Assembly: GCA_008692225.1 (NCBI GenBank)
Contig: VICG01000005.1
Span: forward strand, 901,001 to 965,000
Source: Monilinia fructicola
Lineage: Eukaryota; Ascomycota; Leotiomycetes; Helotiales; Sclerotiniaceae
Direction: 5' to 3'
Length of the DNA stretch: 64,000 nt
Part shown: positions 1 through 12,340 of the stretch, in pieces
How the letters are laid out: each line of letters starts with the position of its first letter
Numbering within the stretch: position 1 is the first letter of the stretch
Notes under the pieces: generated by a model
Told to the model about the DNA's origin: nothing
Database searches by the model: none
The model's input: only the letters and a program-made list of their open reading frames with translations
Made by a program: the position numbers and the translations under genes

Positions 1-535
1 CTTGTGATATCTATGTGACTGACTATCCCAGTTCGGAAGATCGTGAACAACTTTGGTCGCTCTATCCAGAAAGCTAAGAGATGTTGCAGTTTGTTGTTCG
101 TTCGGTGGGAGGTAATGGGGTGTGAAATCGACTAGAGCATCAATAAGGTTTGTCAGGTGTTGCTTGACTCGATCGTAAGCATAATCCGATCCTGGGCTTC
201 CACCGTAAGGAAAAGCTTCTTGCAATTCAGTCTGGTATTGGATAGAACACCAAGAGTCGAGTCCACAGATGGTCTTGGTGCCGAAGTAACAATCTCCGAA
301 CCGATCTCTGGGTGCCTTTCGCATATTGTTTGAAGAACCGACCTCAACGATTGAGCATCGAGCGTTTCGAGGAGACGAGGAAGGCCCAAGAGGACGACCG
401 CTGATTTCGTTTGCTCTAACTTTCTTGGAGGGTCTGGGGATTTGCCGTGTAGCTGGGGCGGGGGCTATTCGTAGGGGAAATAGACATATTATCATCGAGT
501 CCATCGTCATCGGCTTTTCGTTTTCGACTACCCAT
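1..535 (-). CDS. sts1: Sts1/Cut8 nuclear proteasome tether (5' part, frame-broken)
   Basis: Sts1/Cut8 anchors the 26S proteasome at the nuclear envelope. The minus strand from the ATG at 533-535 reads a basic start ([12 protein letters not shown]), then the family block [16 protein letters not shown], then [18 protein letters not shown] and [16 protein letters not shown], then [19 protein letters not shown] and [18 protein letters not shown], and runs open through base 1, so the C-terminus lies outside the window. These blocks sit in different frames. Three one-base changes restore one frame: one C too many in the five-base run at 460-464, one G too many at 385-387, and one base missing near 235-237. 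No nonsense substitution is needed. This could be a young pseudogene, but homopolymer read error is the simpler reading because the same error type recurs across the window. Family identity is confident; intactness is not. Confidence 0.85.
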
Positions 536-1261
536 TCTGAGATTTGTGTGCGGAGAGACTGTAGTTCGTTGTCAGTTTTTGAATGTAGAAAGCATATAAA
601 GGGGCAGCGATTCCTTACTTGGAGTATGAATGGGGTTACGGTGAGGTGATGAAAAGAGCGACGCTTGAGTAGGAAGCAAAACGTTCATCTTCGCCCGTAG
701 AAAGATACTTAAGAGGTCTTACTTCCAGCGTAGCCAATCCTCTAATTGCTGGTTGTTTCGAAAAGATATTGGCTTTGTGAAAGGCAGAAAATACCTTTCG
801 TAAAGTTGCGAGAAAGAAGTCGAGGTTCGTCGTGTTGATGATTCGGGTAACTAAGACTACTACTACTAAGAGAGGCGCTAGAGTAGCTCCGACGCTAGAG
901 AGTAAACTGATTAATAAATCAAGAAATAAATAAATAAATAAATGAAGGGGAGTGAAATGAAAAAGATATCAAAGTTAATATTAATGGAATAATAATAATA
1001 AGTAGGTTGGTTAGATAATAGTATAATTTAGAATTAGGAAAATTTAAAATAATAAATAAATTACTTTATTAATTACTTTATAAATAAATATATAAAATTA
1101 TATTAAATACATATTATAATATATATTTATTACACTAAAAAATAGAAAATTAATTCTTATTATTAATTAAATTTAATACATCTATCTACCTTGAGTATCT
1201 ACTCAAATTCTTCATCAATCTATTTTATTCCACTTTCGATGAAAAATTAAATAAGGTATGT

Positions 1262-1758
1262 AGGTCGGATGGACGTCCATTTGAGCTCATATGGACTGTG
1301 GGGCGTCTCTTAAAAAAAAAGGTCAACTGCAAAACGTTACACAAGTCCACCCGACGTTTAACCAAATGTATAATTTTATGCAAATTCATAAAATTTTGCA
1401 TAAATTATAAATATTCTTAATTAGATTTTAAACGTTTTCTAAACGTTTTGAAAATGTTTCGAAAACATTTCGAAAACGTTTAGAAAACATTTCGAAAACG
1501 TTTTTGAAAACATTTAGAAAACGTTTTTAAAATATTTAGAATCTAATTAAAAAATTTAAACTTTTTTAATAATAATATTAATATATTATATTTTAATATT
1601 AAAAAACTAATTATTTAATATTAAAATATTAATTAAATAATAAATTAATAATAATAAATTTAAATATATATTAATTAATATAGTTTTATTAAAAGATAAA
1701 TTATATATTTATATATATATATATATATATTATTTAAATATAATTATAATATTTTAAG

Positions 1759-1795
<37 letters not shown>

Positions 1796-2120
1796 TTTAA
1801 TGTAATCTAATTTAAAAATAAATTAATATAAATTTATATTAAATAATTATATTAATTTTTTTAATAAAAGCTTTAAATTAAATCGTAAACGTTTTCTAAA
1901 CGTTTTTCTAAATGTTTTTAAAACGTTTCTAAACGTTTAGAAAACGTTTAGAATCTAATCTCAAAAATTTATAATTTATTAATAATTAATTTTTGCATAA
2001 TTTTTTTATGAATTTTTATGAATCTTATGCAAATTTATGCAAATTTATGACTTTTGCCCCACTAGTCCACCCGACGTTTTTCCGAGTCCACGGGAGCTCA
2101 GATGGACGTCCATCCGACCT
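1262..2120. mobile_element. Non-autonomous inverted-repeat element with subterminal AAACGTTT arrays
   Basis: The ends are matching inverted copies: AGGTCGGATGGACGTCCAT at 1262-1280 and its reverse complement at 2102-2120. The outer repeat itself contains the palindrome ATGGACGTCCAT. Inward, both arms carry GAGCTC, a GTGGACT/ATGGACT box, ATGCAAATT-type stretches and then arrays of AAACGTTT/AAACATTT motifs spaced about 11 bp (about 1425-1530 and 1886-1950). One box, AGTCCACCCGACGTTT, occurs in the same orientation on both sides (about 1344 and 2066), so the arms are not simple mirror images. The centre is AT-rich with TA microsatellite runs and no ORF. No clear target-site duplication is visible. 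It looks like a RIP-degraded non-autonomous DNA transposon; the superfamily is not assigned. Confidence 0.65.
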
Positions 2121-2520
2121 GTCGACTCATTAAATAAAATCCTTCCTTCGTAAAGAAAGCTAAACTCTCCAAAGTGATTTAAGCTTTTCTTCACACGTGC
2201 TGTGCGACCATTGGATTCGATTGATCTCCATAAGAATGGCTGTAAGGAAGCTGCAAGCAAGCATTTACCCGATAATACTAGCACTCTCATTATTAAATGT
2301 CTAGTAGTCACTTTGTTATTATTATATTATAGAATGTAAGATCTTAGAATATAATTAGTACTCGCAATAGGTAATGCAATGAATGCATTTAAAGATGACT
2401 TTTATATTCCATCTTTAATATAATTTTATAGGAAGATGCTTAAATAATTTTAATCTAATTCTATAAAACAATTATTATCGAGACAATCTTTAAAAACTCA
2501 AGATGAAGTATAAATATATA

Positions 2521-2578
2521 AGTCGCCTACCCTACTTCTCGCCACCCCCCCCATTTGGCCAGCATTTCACACCAAAAA
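2521..2578 (+). repeat. Left terminal inverted repeat of the foldback MITE
   Basis: This is 58 bp, identical in reverse complement to 3335-3392. It starts AGTCGCC directly after a TA and contains CCCCCCCC followed by ATTTGGCCAGC. Confidence 0.85.
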
Positions 2579-3334
2579 ACGGCTATTTTAATGTATTATA
2601 TAACTCTACGAAAAATGAAATATATATTTTTTAAATTTTAACTTCAAAGCTTTTATATATAATTATTAATAGAATTCTGAAAATCTTAAATTTTTGCGAT
2701 TTTTTTTATAAAGAGTAATAAAAGATTATAGAAAATCAGAAATTTTCGGTTTTAGGATTTGTATAGGAAATCACATACAAAATTGAAAACTTTGAAAAAA
2801 AATATTTATAACTTTCTAAACAAAAATAATTAAAAATAATCTATAAATTTTTATAAGAATCTATTAATCAATATATAGTAAATAAACTATTTAAAATATA
2901 TATAATAATTTGAAAATTATTGAAGTAAATTAAAATTAGAAAATTTTTTACTTAAAATTTTATCGTTAAAATCTAAGAATCTATATTAAACATTTATTAT
3001 AAATAATAATATATTATTAAAATAATATAATTCAATTTAAAAAGAATTAACTTTAAAATTCTTTAAAAAATTTTTTAGATTATTTTTAGCTATTTTTATT
3101 AAATAAATATAACTTTTTTTTAAAGATTTTGATTTTGTATAGGATTTATATACAAATCGAAAATTAGAAAATTTTAATTTTTTATAATCTTTTATTAACT
3201 CTTTTATAAAAAAATCGCAAAAATTTAAAATTTTTTCAGAATTTATTAATAATTATATATAAAAGCTTTAATTTAAAATTTAAAATATATATATTTATTT
3301 TTCGTAGAAGTTATAAATACGTTAAAAATGACCG

Positions 3335-3392
3335 TTTTTGGTGTGAAATGCTGGCCAAATGGGGGGGGTGGCGAGAAGTAGGGTAGGCGACT
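3335..3392 (-). repeat. Right terminal inverted repeat of the foldback MITE
   Basis: This is the exact reverse complement of 2521-2578. It ends GGCGACT just before the TA at 3393-3394. Confidence 0.85.
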
Positions 3393-3640
3393 TACTTAGT
3401 ATTATTTTAAGTCTAATTATACTCGGTAGATTTAAAATTATAAAAATAGTATATTACTAGTTATTAAATTATCTTTTATCTATTTTAAATACTTTAATTT
3501 TTGAAAACTTAAACTTACTAGGCATAATATTTTTTAATACCTATAATATTATAAAGTATTGCTTTTATGTTTTTAATAGATTTATCAATTTACTATAATC
3601 TTTTAAAGGAAGTTTCGTTTTTAATTAATTTTTACCCGGC

Positions 3641-6501
3641 CATAGACCCCTCGGTTAAAACAAAACACCAAGTAATTATACAAGTATCCATGGATATCAA
3701 TGATATTTATTATTGACTTTCTTATCTTATATTACATAGTAACTAGATATATCTTTATTGTGATAAGTTGCCGTGGTATATAGATTCGTATTCTATTTTA
3801 TCTAGAACTATCAAATGAGTGGTTTTCATATGTAGCAAAAGAATCCCGAGGTCATCAACAATGAAAATAAGATAAAGATAACTAACGCTCTACAAAATTA
3901 CAGTCAAGAAATTCAGGGATACCTACCTAGCTAGTACCTACCTCACTTTAAAGAATGCTAGGTACCTAGGTAGTTTGGATATACTTCGAATTCGAATTCG
4001 ACAAGACAAAAGAGCACATCACACCTATCTCCTGTTGCTGTTGCTATTGCTGTTGCTGTTCTGAGGTTGATGAACCTTTGGCTCCTTTTATCATTGTTTC
4101 GGAATGTCCTGGCTGCACCAGTGTGCTGCCGGTAACATGAATTCGGCCAAATGATGCTTCTTCTGGCATTAGATCATGAGAGACAAGATGTCCCCATGTG
4201 CATGTTATGCTCATGATCAATCATGAAGCGCGCGTCGTAGCATGCCTTTAGTATCGCCCTGCTTCTTGCAGAGCGCATCGATCTAGTGTGTACTCCCAGT
4301 GGATTGTTGCTGGATGTGCTGAAGTAGTCCAAATATCGATTTAACGCTTGATATCTCCACTCCACTCCAAACGGACAGAGGATGGTACTTTAGCAATGAG
4401 TCTTCCGTATTCTTGTCATTGAGCCTAGCTTGTTTTTTTGTTTACACGCACTTGTCCTGTATCGTGTTTTCCTCTCGACAATGCTCCGCGTGCATGTAAA
4501 ATCGGGAAGAGACGCCGCAAATATGCCATGGGTAATCTGTGGTACGGGGCGGAACCTTAAGCCTTTGTAAGCGGGATATAATCGTAATATTAATATCACA
4601 TTTCAATCAACTGGTATTTCGTCTCTTGCTGATATCCCCACCATCTCCAAGCCTCTAGACCCGGGGCATTAAGCATTCAAACCTTCAATCTCTTGCCTTG
4701 AAGTCGTCGGTATGTTTAGCTTTCTCGGGTGCACCAGCGAAGGTTGTTCCAACATATTGCCAAGGAAACGGGAACTGCTCAGCTCTAGCAGACCTAAGCC
4801 CATCCATATGCACCCTTCATCGAGAAGAAAAGAACACAACCCATGACGGATGCTTTGATACTCTTCATCATACTGAAGACGGTGCGAGTGGTTGTTTAGT
4901 AGGCTCTATTATGCCTACAGGTTCCTCCCTTGTATCACAGGGCTAAGCTTCTTAGTCTATTTTTTAGCGAGTTGCATCCGGATGGAATTGTTTCTCAATG
5001 GGAGTAAAGCGATATCATTTTGGCTCCATGCATGTTGTGCTCGTAGGTACACATTTACCGTCAAAATTCACTTTTCAGGGTAAAGATACATATTATGTGG
5101 AACCAGCATTGAGGTGGTCCATCCTTCGCTATGATACTCCTATGTACAGCCTAGTTCTAAGAACACAAGAATAGATAGATCGGCACTTTCATCTCTTGCA
5201 CTCGGATTCCGGATGTTCGATGACACGATCAATCCTATTCATGCGACTCCGGTATCGTATTCCATGACATATTCCCGGCCTCCAACGAGAAACAGCCCTT
5301 CAAATATGCCCGGGTTTCCCTGGAGGGGGCTACATTATCAACCTGCGATTTGCTGAAAAAGGCTCTTCATATGCTTCTGTGTATACCTACACTTGTGAGG
5401 CTCATCAACTGCAAGACGCCATAGCGTGTGATGGTGATTGGGGGTGCGGGTTTAGAGGGAGCCCGGGTACGTTCCCCGAACTAGCTGAATAACCAAGATG
5501 ACATATAATTCAAAAGATGAGAAGTTTCACCCAGAATCTTTTTAGTTCCCACACAATGCTCAACTTAACTTGACTCCATCGCCCTATCCCACACGCCAAT
5601 GAACGGCCGCGTCATTTCCTTCCCTTCCACCCCCTCCTTCCCACATCCCATCACATACACATACACATCAACCCAACCACCTCACCATCTCACCAACCAC
5701 CTAAATACCCAACTACACCCCACCAACCTAAAAAACCCGCCCTCGAACTACCCATCCATCTCCCCTCATCTCATCCGCATACACACTTAACGAAACCTCC
5801 ATAAGCCAAAGTCCCATATCCTGCCATCCTATCCCCATTCTATCCAGGTTGGAGTATCAAAGTCTAGAGCTATAGACCATTGTCCCCACGCTTCAGAAGA
5901 TTGAGTCATGATTAGTGGTATTACCACGACTGGCCATGCTGGAGCCTTCCGGTATGTGTATCTTCTCTCTTACCATATGCCATCACCATCTCGTTTTTAC
6001 TGCCAATGCATATCTATCTATCAATTACTTCGTCATAGTCCTCCTTACTTTCAAGCATTGAAAGGACGAATACAGTACATCATTACGGTCCATCAACTAT
6101 GAGTATCAAACAGACATCCATGTTATTTCGGGTAAACTAGCTTAATATACTACGACAGAGGAGTGGTCGTTGAATTCAAAAATTTCACATTACAAAATAA
6201 GATCACGATCAAGTTTCAATAGAACATTTGTCTGGCTGATTTATCTTGCAATTCAATATATCTCTAGAGAGCTATGGAATTACCGACAACAACCCTGGAC
6301 CAGGCACCGCTGTATCCAGTATTTTTTTTCTTCGAGGTATTTACAATGTATGATCGAGGATATCTGCTTTACCGCCCCAATATCTGATCGAAATTGCAAC
6401 CTACTTAATAGCCTTTGCTTTCTCAACTAGACTTCTTCAATATCTAAAATCTTCGTTGAAATGTTCTCTTAGCCTTAGACCTCGATTTCCTTGTCTACAG
6501 C
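3641..6501. other. Intergenic, no supported gene
   Basis: Only short ORFs of fewer than about 90 codons occur, without recognisable motifs or splice-linked continuations. Visible items are CCTACCTAG/GGTACCTAGGTAG palindromes at 3925-3975, an imperfect TGTTGC trinucleotide-type run at 4030-4062, and a CA/CT-rich low-complexity stretch at 5620-5780. The block 4600-5480 has normal base composition and could hold decayed coding sequence, but I cannot identify any. Confidence 0.5.
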
Positions 6502-9500
6502 CTACATACGCTGCTCTGCCAAACTTTTGTTGAGTCTAGCTTGAATAGCTTCCTGTTGCGCATTCTGGCGGTGATAGACAGGTGATAATGCTGATAGAGC
6601 CATTGCACTGGCGTTTCTCTGGCGGGAAGGAGTGAAAACTGGTGCAGTTGCGTTCAAAACATCTTCGCTGTCGGGATCAGAAAACTCTTACCCAGCATAG
6701 TGGGTCTTGAAGGGGATGCAGTGAAGCCTATTGCACTTGCAGGAGATTGTTCAAGATAAGCAGATGGCATTTGCGTAGCAACTGGAACATGTGTTCGTTG
6801 AAGAATACCGGTCATTTCACTGACCTCGCCTGTGGACGAATTTGTGAATAGAATAGTAGATAATACCGGCGCAATAGATTGTTGAGACTGCATGTGTTGA
6901 ACAGGATATGGTTGGTCGGCTTCTGGCGGGAAAACTCTACTTGAACTTTGTCCTTGCAGAGTAGAGTACTGGTTTCCATGCTGTGAAAAGCCTCCATATG
7001 GTGATTGTGCTTGGATGGCAGGGCTATATTGACTATTCTGAGGATAGAATACGCCATTGTATTGTAGCTTGTTAAAACCTGATTGGCTGTTGTCAGATGA
7101 AGTTGATTGTGGAATATGACGCGCAGGCTTGAAGACTGTAGATTGGGGGCCTGCCCATTTGGACGTTGCAAGTCCGTTGGCACGCTTTTTTTTCGAGAAT
7201 CTCTTCAATAGTAGGACTAGTACTGCGCTCTGGAGCTGGCAAGTCATCGGTTATTGCATTATTATTCCTTTCAGTCTTGACTTCAAGATTACTCAAGACC
7301 TGGGCAAGTACGTCGATCTCCGAGTCAGTTGCAACATTCTTGCCTCCCGTTGGAAGTTGACGGTCAAACTCAGGAATGACTACCTCCTGTTCCGTGATCT
7401 TTTCAAGCGCAGCATCTGTATTGTCATTTTGGGAACCAACAGCCTCGGCTTTTTGTTTTGTAGCTTTATCAACAGTAGTCCATTCGGCATTTTCGATAAC
7501 AGCACCGAGAGCTTCTTCCCCTTTGGCAGTCTTGAATTCAGGAATCTGTTCAAGTTTCGAAGCAGTGTCAACTTCAAATCCCGGTTCGTTTCTTGGGAGT
7601 TTCAGGGCGTTCGACTTTGATGGAGGGTTGCATTTGCTTGGATAACAAAAGTGTTTCCCACGAGGCGGTATTATGCAATTCGGTTGATCTCAAAGATTTT
7701 GAAGGTACACTTGATATGCTGGATAAATCTTTGCTCTTGACAGTCTGATGTGGAGGGGGCTTATAACCAGACGCAGCACGAAGAACAGCTTTTTGACTGA
7801 CAACTTCAGGAGTGGCATATCTAGAAGTGCCCAGGCCTCTGTTTGTTGGAAGTGAAAGAGTAGTAGTGTTGCGTTCAGATTCTACCTTGACTGTTACTTC
7901 GCTCTCTTCTTCTGTAGTAGACGTATTTGAAACATTGTTGTTCTGGCCTGGATAGCAATCGAGGATACCCCGTTGCAATGACCGGAAAAGCTTTGATGAC
8001 AGATATCAGCTGACGATTTGTTCATTTTATGTTCAACAGAGATAGACGCAAGTGCGCCATCGCTGATACCTTCATTAATGACTTCCGTGACTTTTGAGGA
8101 TGCAAGGTTAGAGGAGTCTTGAAGATCGATATCATCGGATGAAACATGACCGGTGCTGCCAACATGCAATAATGCTGGTACAAAGCTGCTTTGCTCTGAT
8201 GTTTGCTCCTCGACATTTTTGTCTTGCTCAAAAGCCTGTGGATCTTCTTGGTTGCTAGCTGAGTTGGCGAATTGAGCCTTCCATTCAGAGGGTTGAAGTT
8301 TTGCAGCAGTAGCTCTATGCGAATCTCTATACCGTGGTCCGTGATTCCTACCAGCAACAATTCTCAAGCCCGAGGCGGTGGTCTGAATGATGTCGGCTGG
8401 TGCTATCTCTCTCTTGTGATGGGGAAGGTATTTTGCCAGAGAATCTCTGGCAGCAAGTACCTCGCGGCTTAATTTGGCCCCTGGCCGCATCTGGATCATC
8501 TCATCTATTGAATATGTCCTTCTTTCTTTTGTCTAGGAACAAGGTTGGAAGTGCCAACAGATTCGATGACTACAGCAGTCTTGATAGCTGGGACCGGTTT
8601 TGTAGCTGCGACTGACGTGACAGGCTTAAGAACTTCAGTCACATCGATCAGTTGAACAGTCTCAGTGTTGAGGCTCTCAGTAGAGTTGAAAGATTTTGAT
8701 TGAGCAGGATTCTGTGGATTCTGAGCCTTATCAAGAATTTTCTTGGAAATTTTCCTTGGTATAAGTGTCAATATACTCCCGGGGGAACTTTTGCAACGTG
8801 TCAGACTTGCTCAAAAAGTCTGAAACAAGTTCTTCCGTAATCGATAAAATGGGCTTTGATCTTGAATAACGAGAAGATGATAGTCCACCAATGAAAACAT
8901 TCTTGGCATGTTTCATGAAGTCTGCATCATTTTCAAGTCCTATTCCCTTGGCCAGCTGAGAAACGTGATCAAAAAAAGAACCGCCATGCTCTGCATTCAG
9001 AACCTGAAGCGTACCTTCGACGACATCAACTTCCATCAAGCTTAAAAGATCTTGAAACGACGAGTAAGTTGGAGGTTGGTCATCTTCAGCCTGGCTTTCC
9101 CCTCGCCGAGTGAGAAAAGCATCGCTTCGCCATTGAGCTGAGAGAGATCTGCAAATGTTGCACTGCTGATTCTATTCGCAAAATATGCTAAATCATTACG
9201 GGATGTAGCATTTGATGAAGTGGAAATTGCGGATGATGGAACGGGAGAAATGGGTATGCATGAACTCTGATTTCCCTGTCCAAAGGATCGAGATGAACAG
9301 CCATTACGTCTGAGCTCAGCAAGTTTGAAGGTATGGTAATTGACGAAACCCAAGGCTGGACCTGGTAGCTGAAATTGTAATCTCCAGGTAGTTTTTCGTT
9401 CTGTAGTAGAGTCGGCTTGATATGTGACAATGTTTGTATCGGCTTTGAGTGTGTTGCGGCCTCTGTTAGTACCTCTCTGAGAATGATATCATTGCCGGAT

Positions 9501-11061
9501 TGAATTTCGAGAGTCAAAGGAGATTTTTTCATCGAATTTGATAAGTCTCGCAATTGCTAGTCTGGCCGGAACCTTATTATTGCTGACCTTGACAGGTTTC
9601 TCATCTATCACTGTATGAGTGCCTGAGTTATGGGCTGATAAACCATTCGTTACTATTGTTAGAGCGCCGGTAACAGTAGATTGATCATAATGATTCGAGC
9701 CGGAATAATTCGCCGGAAGAGCTGAAGTTGCTGACAAAAGATTATAGTTTGGCTCTGAAGAGTTTGAACCTGTAGCAGGCACGATTGAATCAGCAAAGTC
9801 ACCTGGCGCAAAAGTACTCGTTGGAGTTTCAGGTGCAGCAAAGTGCTCAAGATTATTTGGCTCCGAAGACTTTGAACCTGTAGCAGGCACGATTGAATCA
9901 GCAAAGTCACCTGGCGCAAAAGTACTCGTTGGAGTTTCAGGCGCAGCAAATTGCTCAAGGTTATTTGACTCAGACGTGTCGACAAGTTTGGGAGCAGGAG
10001 ATGCCCATCTTGAAGCCGCAAGACCACCGTGGGGTGCTAATTTTGATGATGGTGCTGGTTCCGAAAGCCCGTCGCCAGTGTTAGGTGGGGTGATCGAAAT
10101 AACAGGCTGGACAACTCTTCCAGTTGGGTTGCAGCCGATGTTGTTGTGTGTGAGAGGAAAGCTTCGGGCGGGGCAAGCTTGAATCTCGAAGCTATAGGTC
10201 GGTTTACTCCTGGAGGTGTATCTCGGGCTACTGCAGGAGCTGCAGATCGAACAGCAGATTTAGCAGACCTAGACGCCAATGGAGACACCTTGATAGAACG
10301 ATCTTCAGTTCGAGATATCCTGCTAAACTCAGCCTCGCGCTGTAAGCGAGCAATACCTGCATCAACTGCGGCATGAGATTTTCCACCACGTTTGGTATCG
10401 TTGAACCGAGGCTCACTAATAGTCTGTTAGTTTGAAATGAAAATTTTACATTGTCGGCGGCATCTGAAGCACAGACATACCCGAATTTTGAAGAATCAAC
10501 ATCTCTGCCTCTTGCTGCAGAGTTTCCGCGACCCCCGGCAGATACATGGGCACCTCTGTTCGAAGCGCCACCACGGCCACGGCTTGCCGAATGACCGCCT
10601 CTGCCACTATTACTTAGCCCGCTACCACCTCTGCGAAGTCGATACAATTGTCCGCCGGCAATATCATCGAGGTCTTCAACGCCAGGTTCGTTATCATCGA
10701 GATTGAGATCTAAAAACATGATTCAGCGCAAAGATCAAAGTACACCTCTGTAGCAGCTAAACTTACTATGCCAGATGGAAACAGGATTGTCGGGTCTAAC
10801 ACGTTTGATGGGGACTACCAATGGTACCGTTGGAATAGGGCCAGCTTTATCCTCGAGTGGTAAAGCATATTTGCGACTAATACCAAGCTCTTCCTGCATG
10901 GATATTAGGATTATACAGGTTCCAAGAAGACAGTCTTGTATAATGAAAAGATGAAGTATTTTATGAAAACTTACCATCATAGCTTGATGAATTGCCACCA
11001 TCTCAGCAGATGAGCTTTCTCTTTCAGTGACCTCTTGGCCATATCCGCCGTTGTCATCCAT
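6502..11061 (-). CDS. Very large low-complexity RGG-containing protein, frame-broken
   Basis: I do not recognise the family. Exons from the ATG at 11059-11061 are 10975-11061, 10767-10893, 10481-10709 and 10433-6502, with GT-AG introns. The N-terminus reads MDDNGGYGQEV, then EELGISRKYALPLEDKAG, then a Gly/Arg (RGG) stretch in exon 3. The remaining 1300 or so codons are Ser/Thr/Pro/Gln-rich, ending NKSLAEQRM. Short motifs include RRTYSIDEMIQMRPGAK, close to the YxxxxL-phi eIF4E-binding consensus but with Met for Leu, and two related motifs, GLAASRWASP and GLATSKWAGP. A 36-residue unit is duplicated at about 9750-9968. The frame breaks repeatedly at one-base steps, for example 6681-6684 (T run one short), 7185-7193 (A run one long), 8527-8530 (one short) and 9524-9529 (one long). 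A role in RNA or translation control is only a guess. Confidence 0.6.
9750..9968 (-). repeat. Tandem 108-bp (36-residue) coding repeat
   Basis: Two near-identical units follow each other inside the large RGG protein, with a 108-bp period (GATTGAAT at 9783 and again at 9891). Each encodes NNLE-x-FAAPETP, TSTFAPGDFADSIV and PATGS. A third partial unit (PATGSNSSEPN) follows. The high identity suggests a recent duplication. Confidence 0.85.
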
Positions 11062-12340
11062 CTTGAGAGAATAATGAGTTTGTTTCAATTGACTGGAGAA
11101 CGAAGTCTGATGATTGGGAATCTTGATGAATCAAGAACTGCTGGTATGTTAGAGATATGCTTTGTCAAATTTTTGGTGGTGAGGTAAGTATAGGCGCATG
11201 AATGAAGTTGAGATTTGATCTTAAGTGAATCAATTATTCATAAAAGAGGAGGGGTAGGTAAAATAAGAGAGAATAGAATAGCAGGTGGGGAGTGTCTATC
11301 TAAAGGAAAGAGGGGAGAAGGTCGGACAATGAGTATGCACAACGCAAGATACAGAAGTATGACGATAAGAAGACCGAGAGGATGAAAACAGGTGAAATGT
11401 ATAGATAAGACCGAGGGAGGAGGGGGGAGAAAGGGCGAAAATGAGATCACACAAAAGCAAGATATCAAAGTATGATGATAACAAGACCGATAAAGTGAGA
11501 ACAGATTAAAAACATAGACAAGAGAGAGAGAGAACAGGAACTGTAAGATAAGAATACCTACCTAGGTAGTTAAAAGGAAATGAGAACATACCTAAACAAT
11601 GAACGTTCGAATGAAGCTTTGAATGAACTGGTGATGTCTGCCTTTTTGGCACAGCTTGAATACGACGAGAATAAAGGCGACGTTGAATTGAGGATGAGAA
11701 CCGAAGACGACAAGAAATTTAATGAAATCAAAAACGGATTACACTCACTCACACTCATATACAATGAAAGAGTATGAGTGTTTGTGGCGGAATGGTAATA
11801 GGAAAGGATCGATCTAAGAAGGAATTATGAATCGGAAGAGGTTGAAGGAAGTTGGTTTGTTTGTATTGTTTGTGTTGTGTGGTGGGATCAATATGATATT
11901 TTGCATTGTCTCTTGGTTGACTTGCAAGAAAACCCAAACTCGGTACAAAGGTAAGCTAAGCTAGATAGAGAAAAATGATTGGCTCCCGATTATTCAATCA
12001 CTCGATTATTGGTGAGCAAGTGAAATTGGGATGGAACAGCCTTGGAAACGGAAAGAGCGAGAGGAACGGTAGGTGACGACGAATTATGAATGATGCGGGG
12101 TACGAGGAAATTGCAAGATTGCATGGCAAGCTGCTGCAAGGATACGATATTAATAAGTTCCCAAGCATCAACTGCATTCATACTGATCATGGATGGAAAC
12201 AACAAACAAAGCTGCATGGACCTCGGTATAGGGACCTAGGTAGGTACCTACTACCTAGTATGCATATCCATACAACTTCTTCTCTGAATCGTATCCCTTT
12301 CTTTCCCTTTTGGATTCTCCTTATCAAGATTCAAGGTACC

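Larger units (their letters stand above)
2521..3392. mobile_element. Foldback MITE with 58-bp perfect TIRs and TA target site (Fot1/pogo-like)
   Basis: The element begins AGTCGCCTACCC and ends with the exact reverse complement. It is flanked on both sides by TA (2519-2520 and 3393-3394), the target-site duplication expected of Tc1/mariner-pogo elements. The first 58 bases of each end are perfect inverted copies, including an eight-C run. Inside them, an imperfect AT-rich inverted match continues for most of each arm, so the whole 872 bp can fold back. There is no transposase ORF. Fungal Fot1-like elements also begin AGTC and carry a C run near the end, which supports the assignment by family knowledge. 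The sharp contrast between perfect GC-richer tips and diverged AT-rich arms is notable. Confidence 0.8.
900..3640. repeat. AT-rich RIP-like block with transposon remnants
   Basis: This stretch is strikingly AT-rich with A/T and TA runs, against ordinary base composition on both sides, and holds no plausible gene. The only GC-richer patches are the ends of two inverted-repeat elements (about 1262-2120 and 2521-3392) and a short stretch near 2130-2320. C-to-T hypermutation of repeats (RIP) is the known cause of such blocks in Pezizomycotina; that cause is inferred here. The 360 bases between the sts1 start and the block (536-899) show nothing recognisable beyond promoter space. Confidence 0.8.

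Noticed and set aside
4030..4062. Possible polyglutamine-coding repeat (minus strand CAG/CAA)
   Set aside because: No open frame of useful length or splice signals around it.
4600..5480. Possible decayed gene of normal composition
   Set aside because: No motif, splice-linked frame or recognisable homology could be found by eye.
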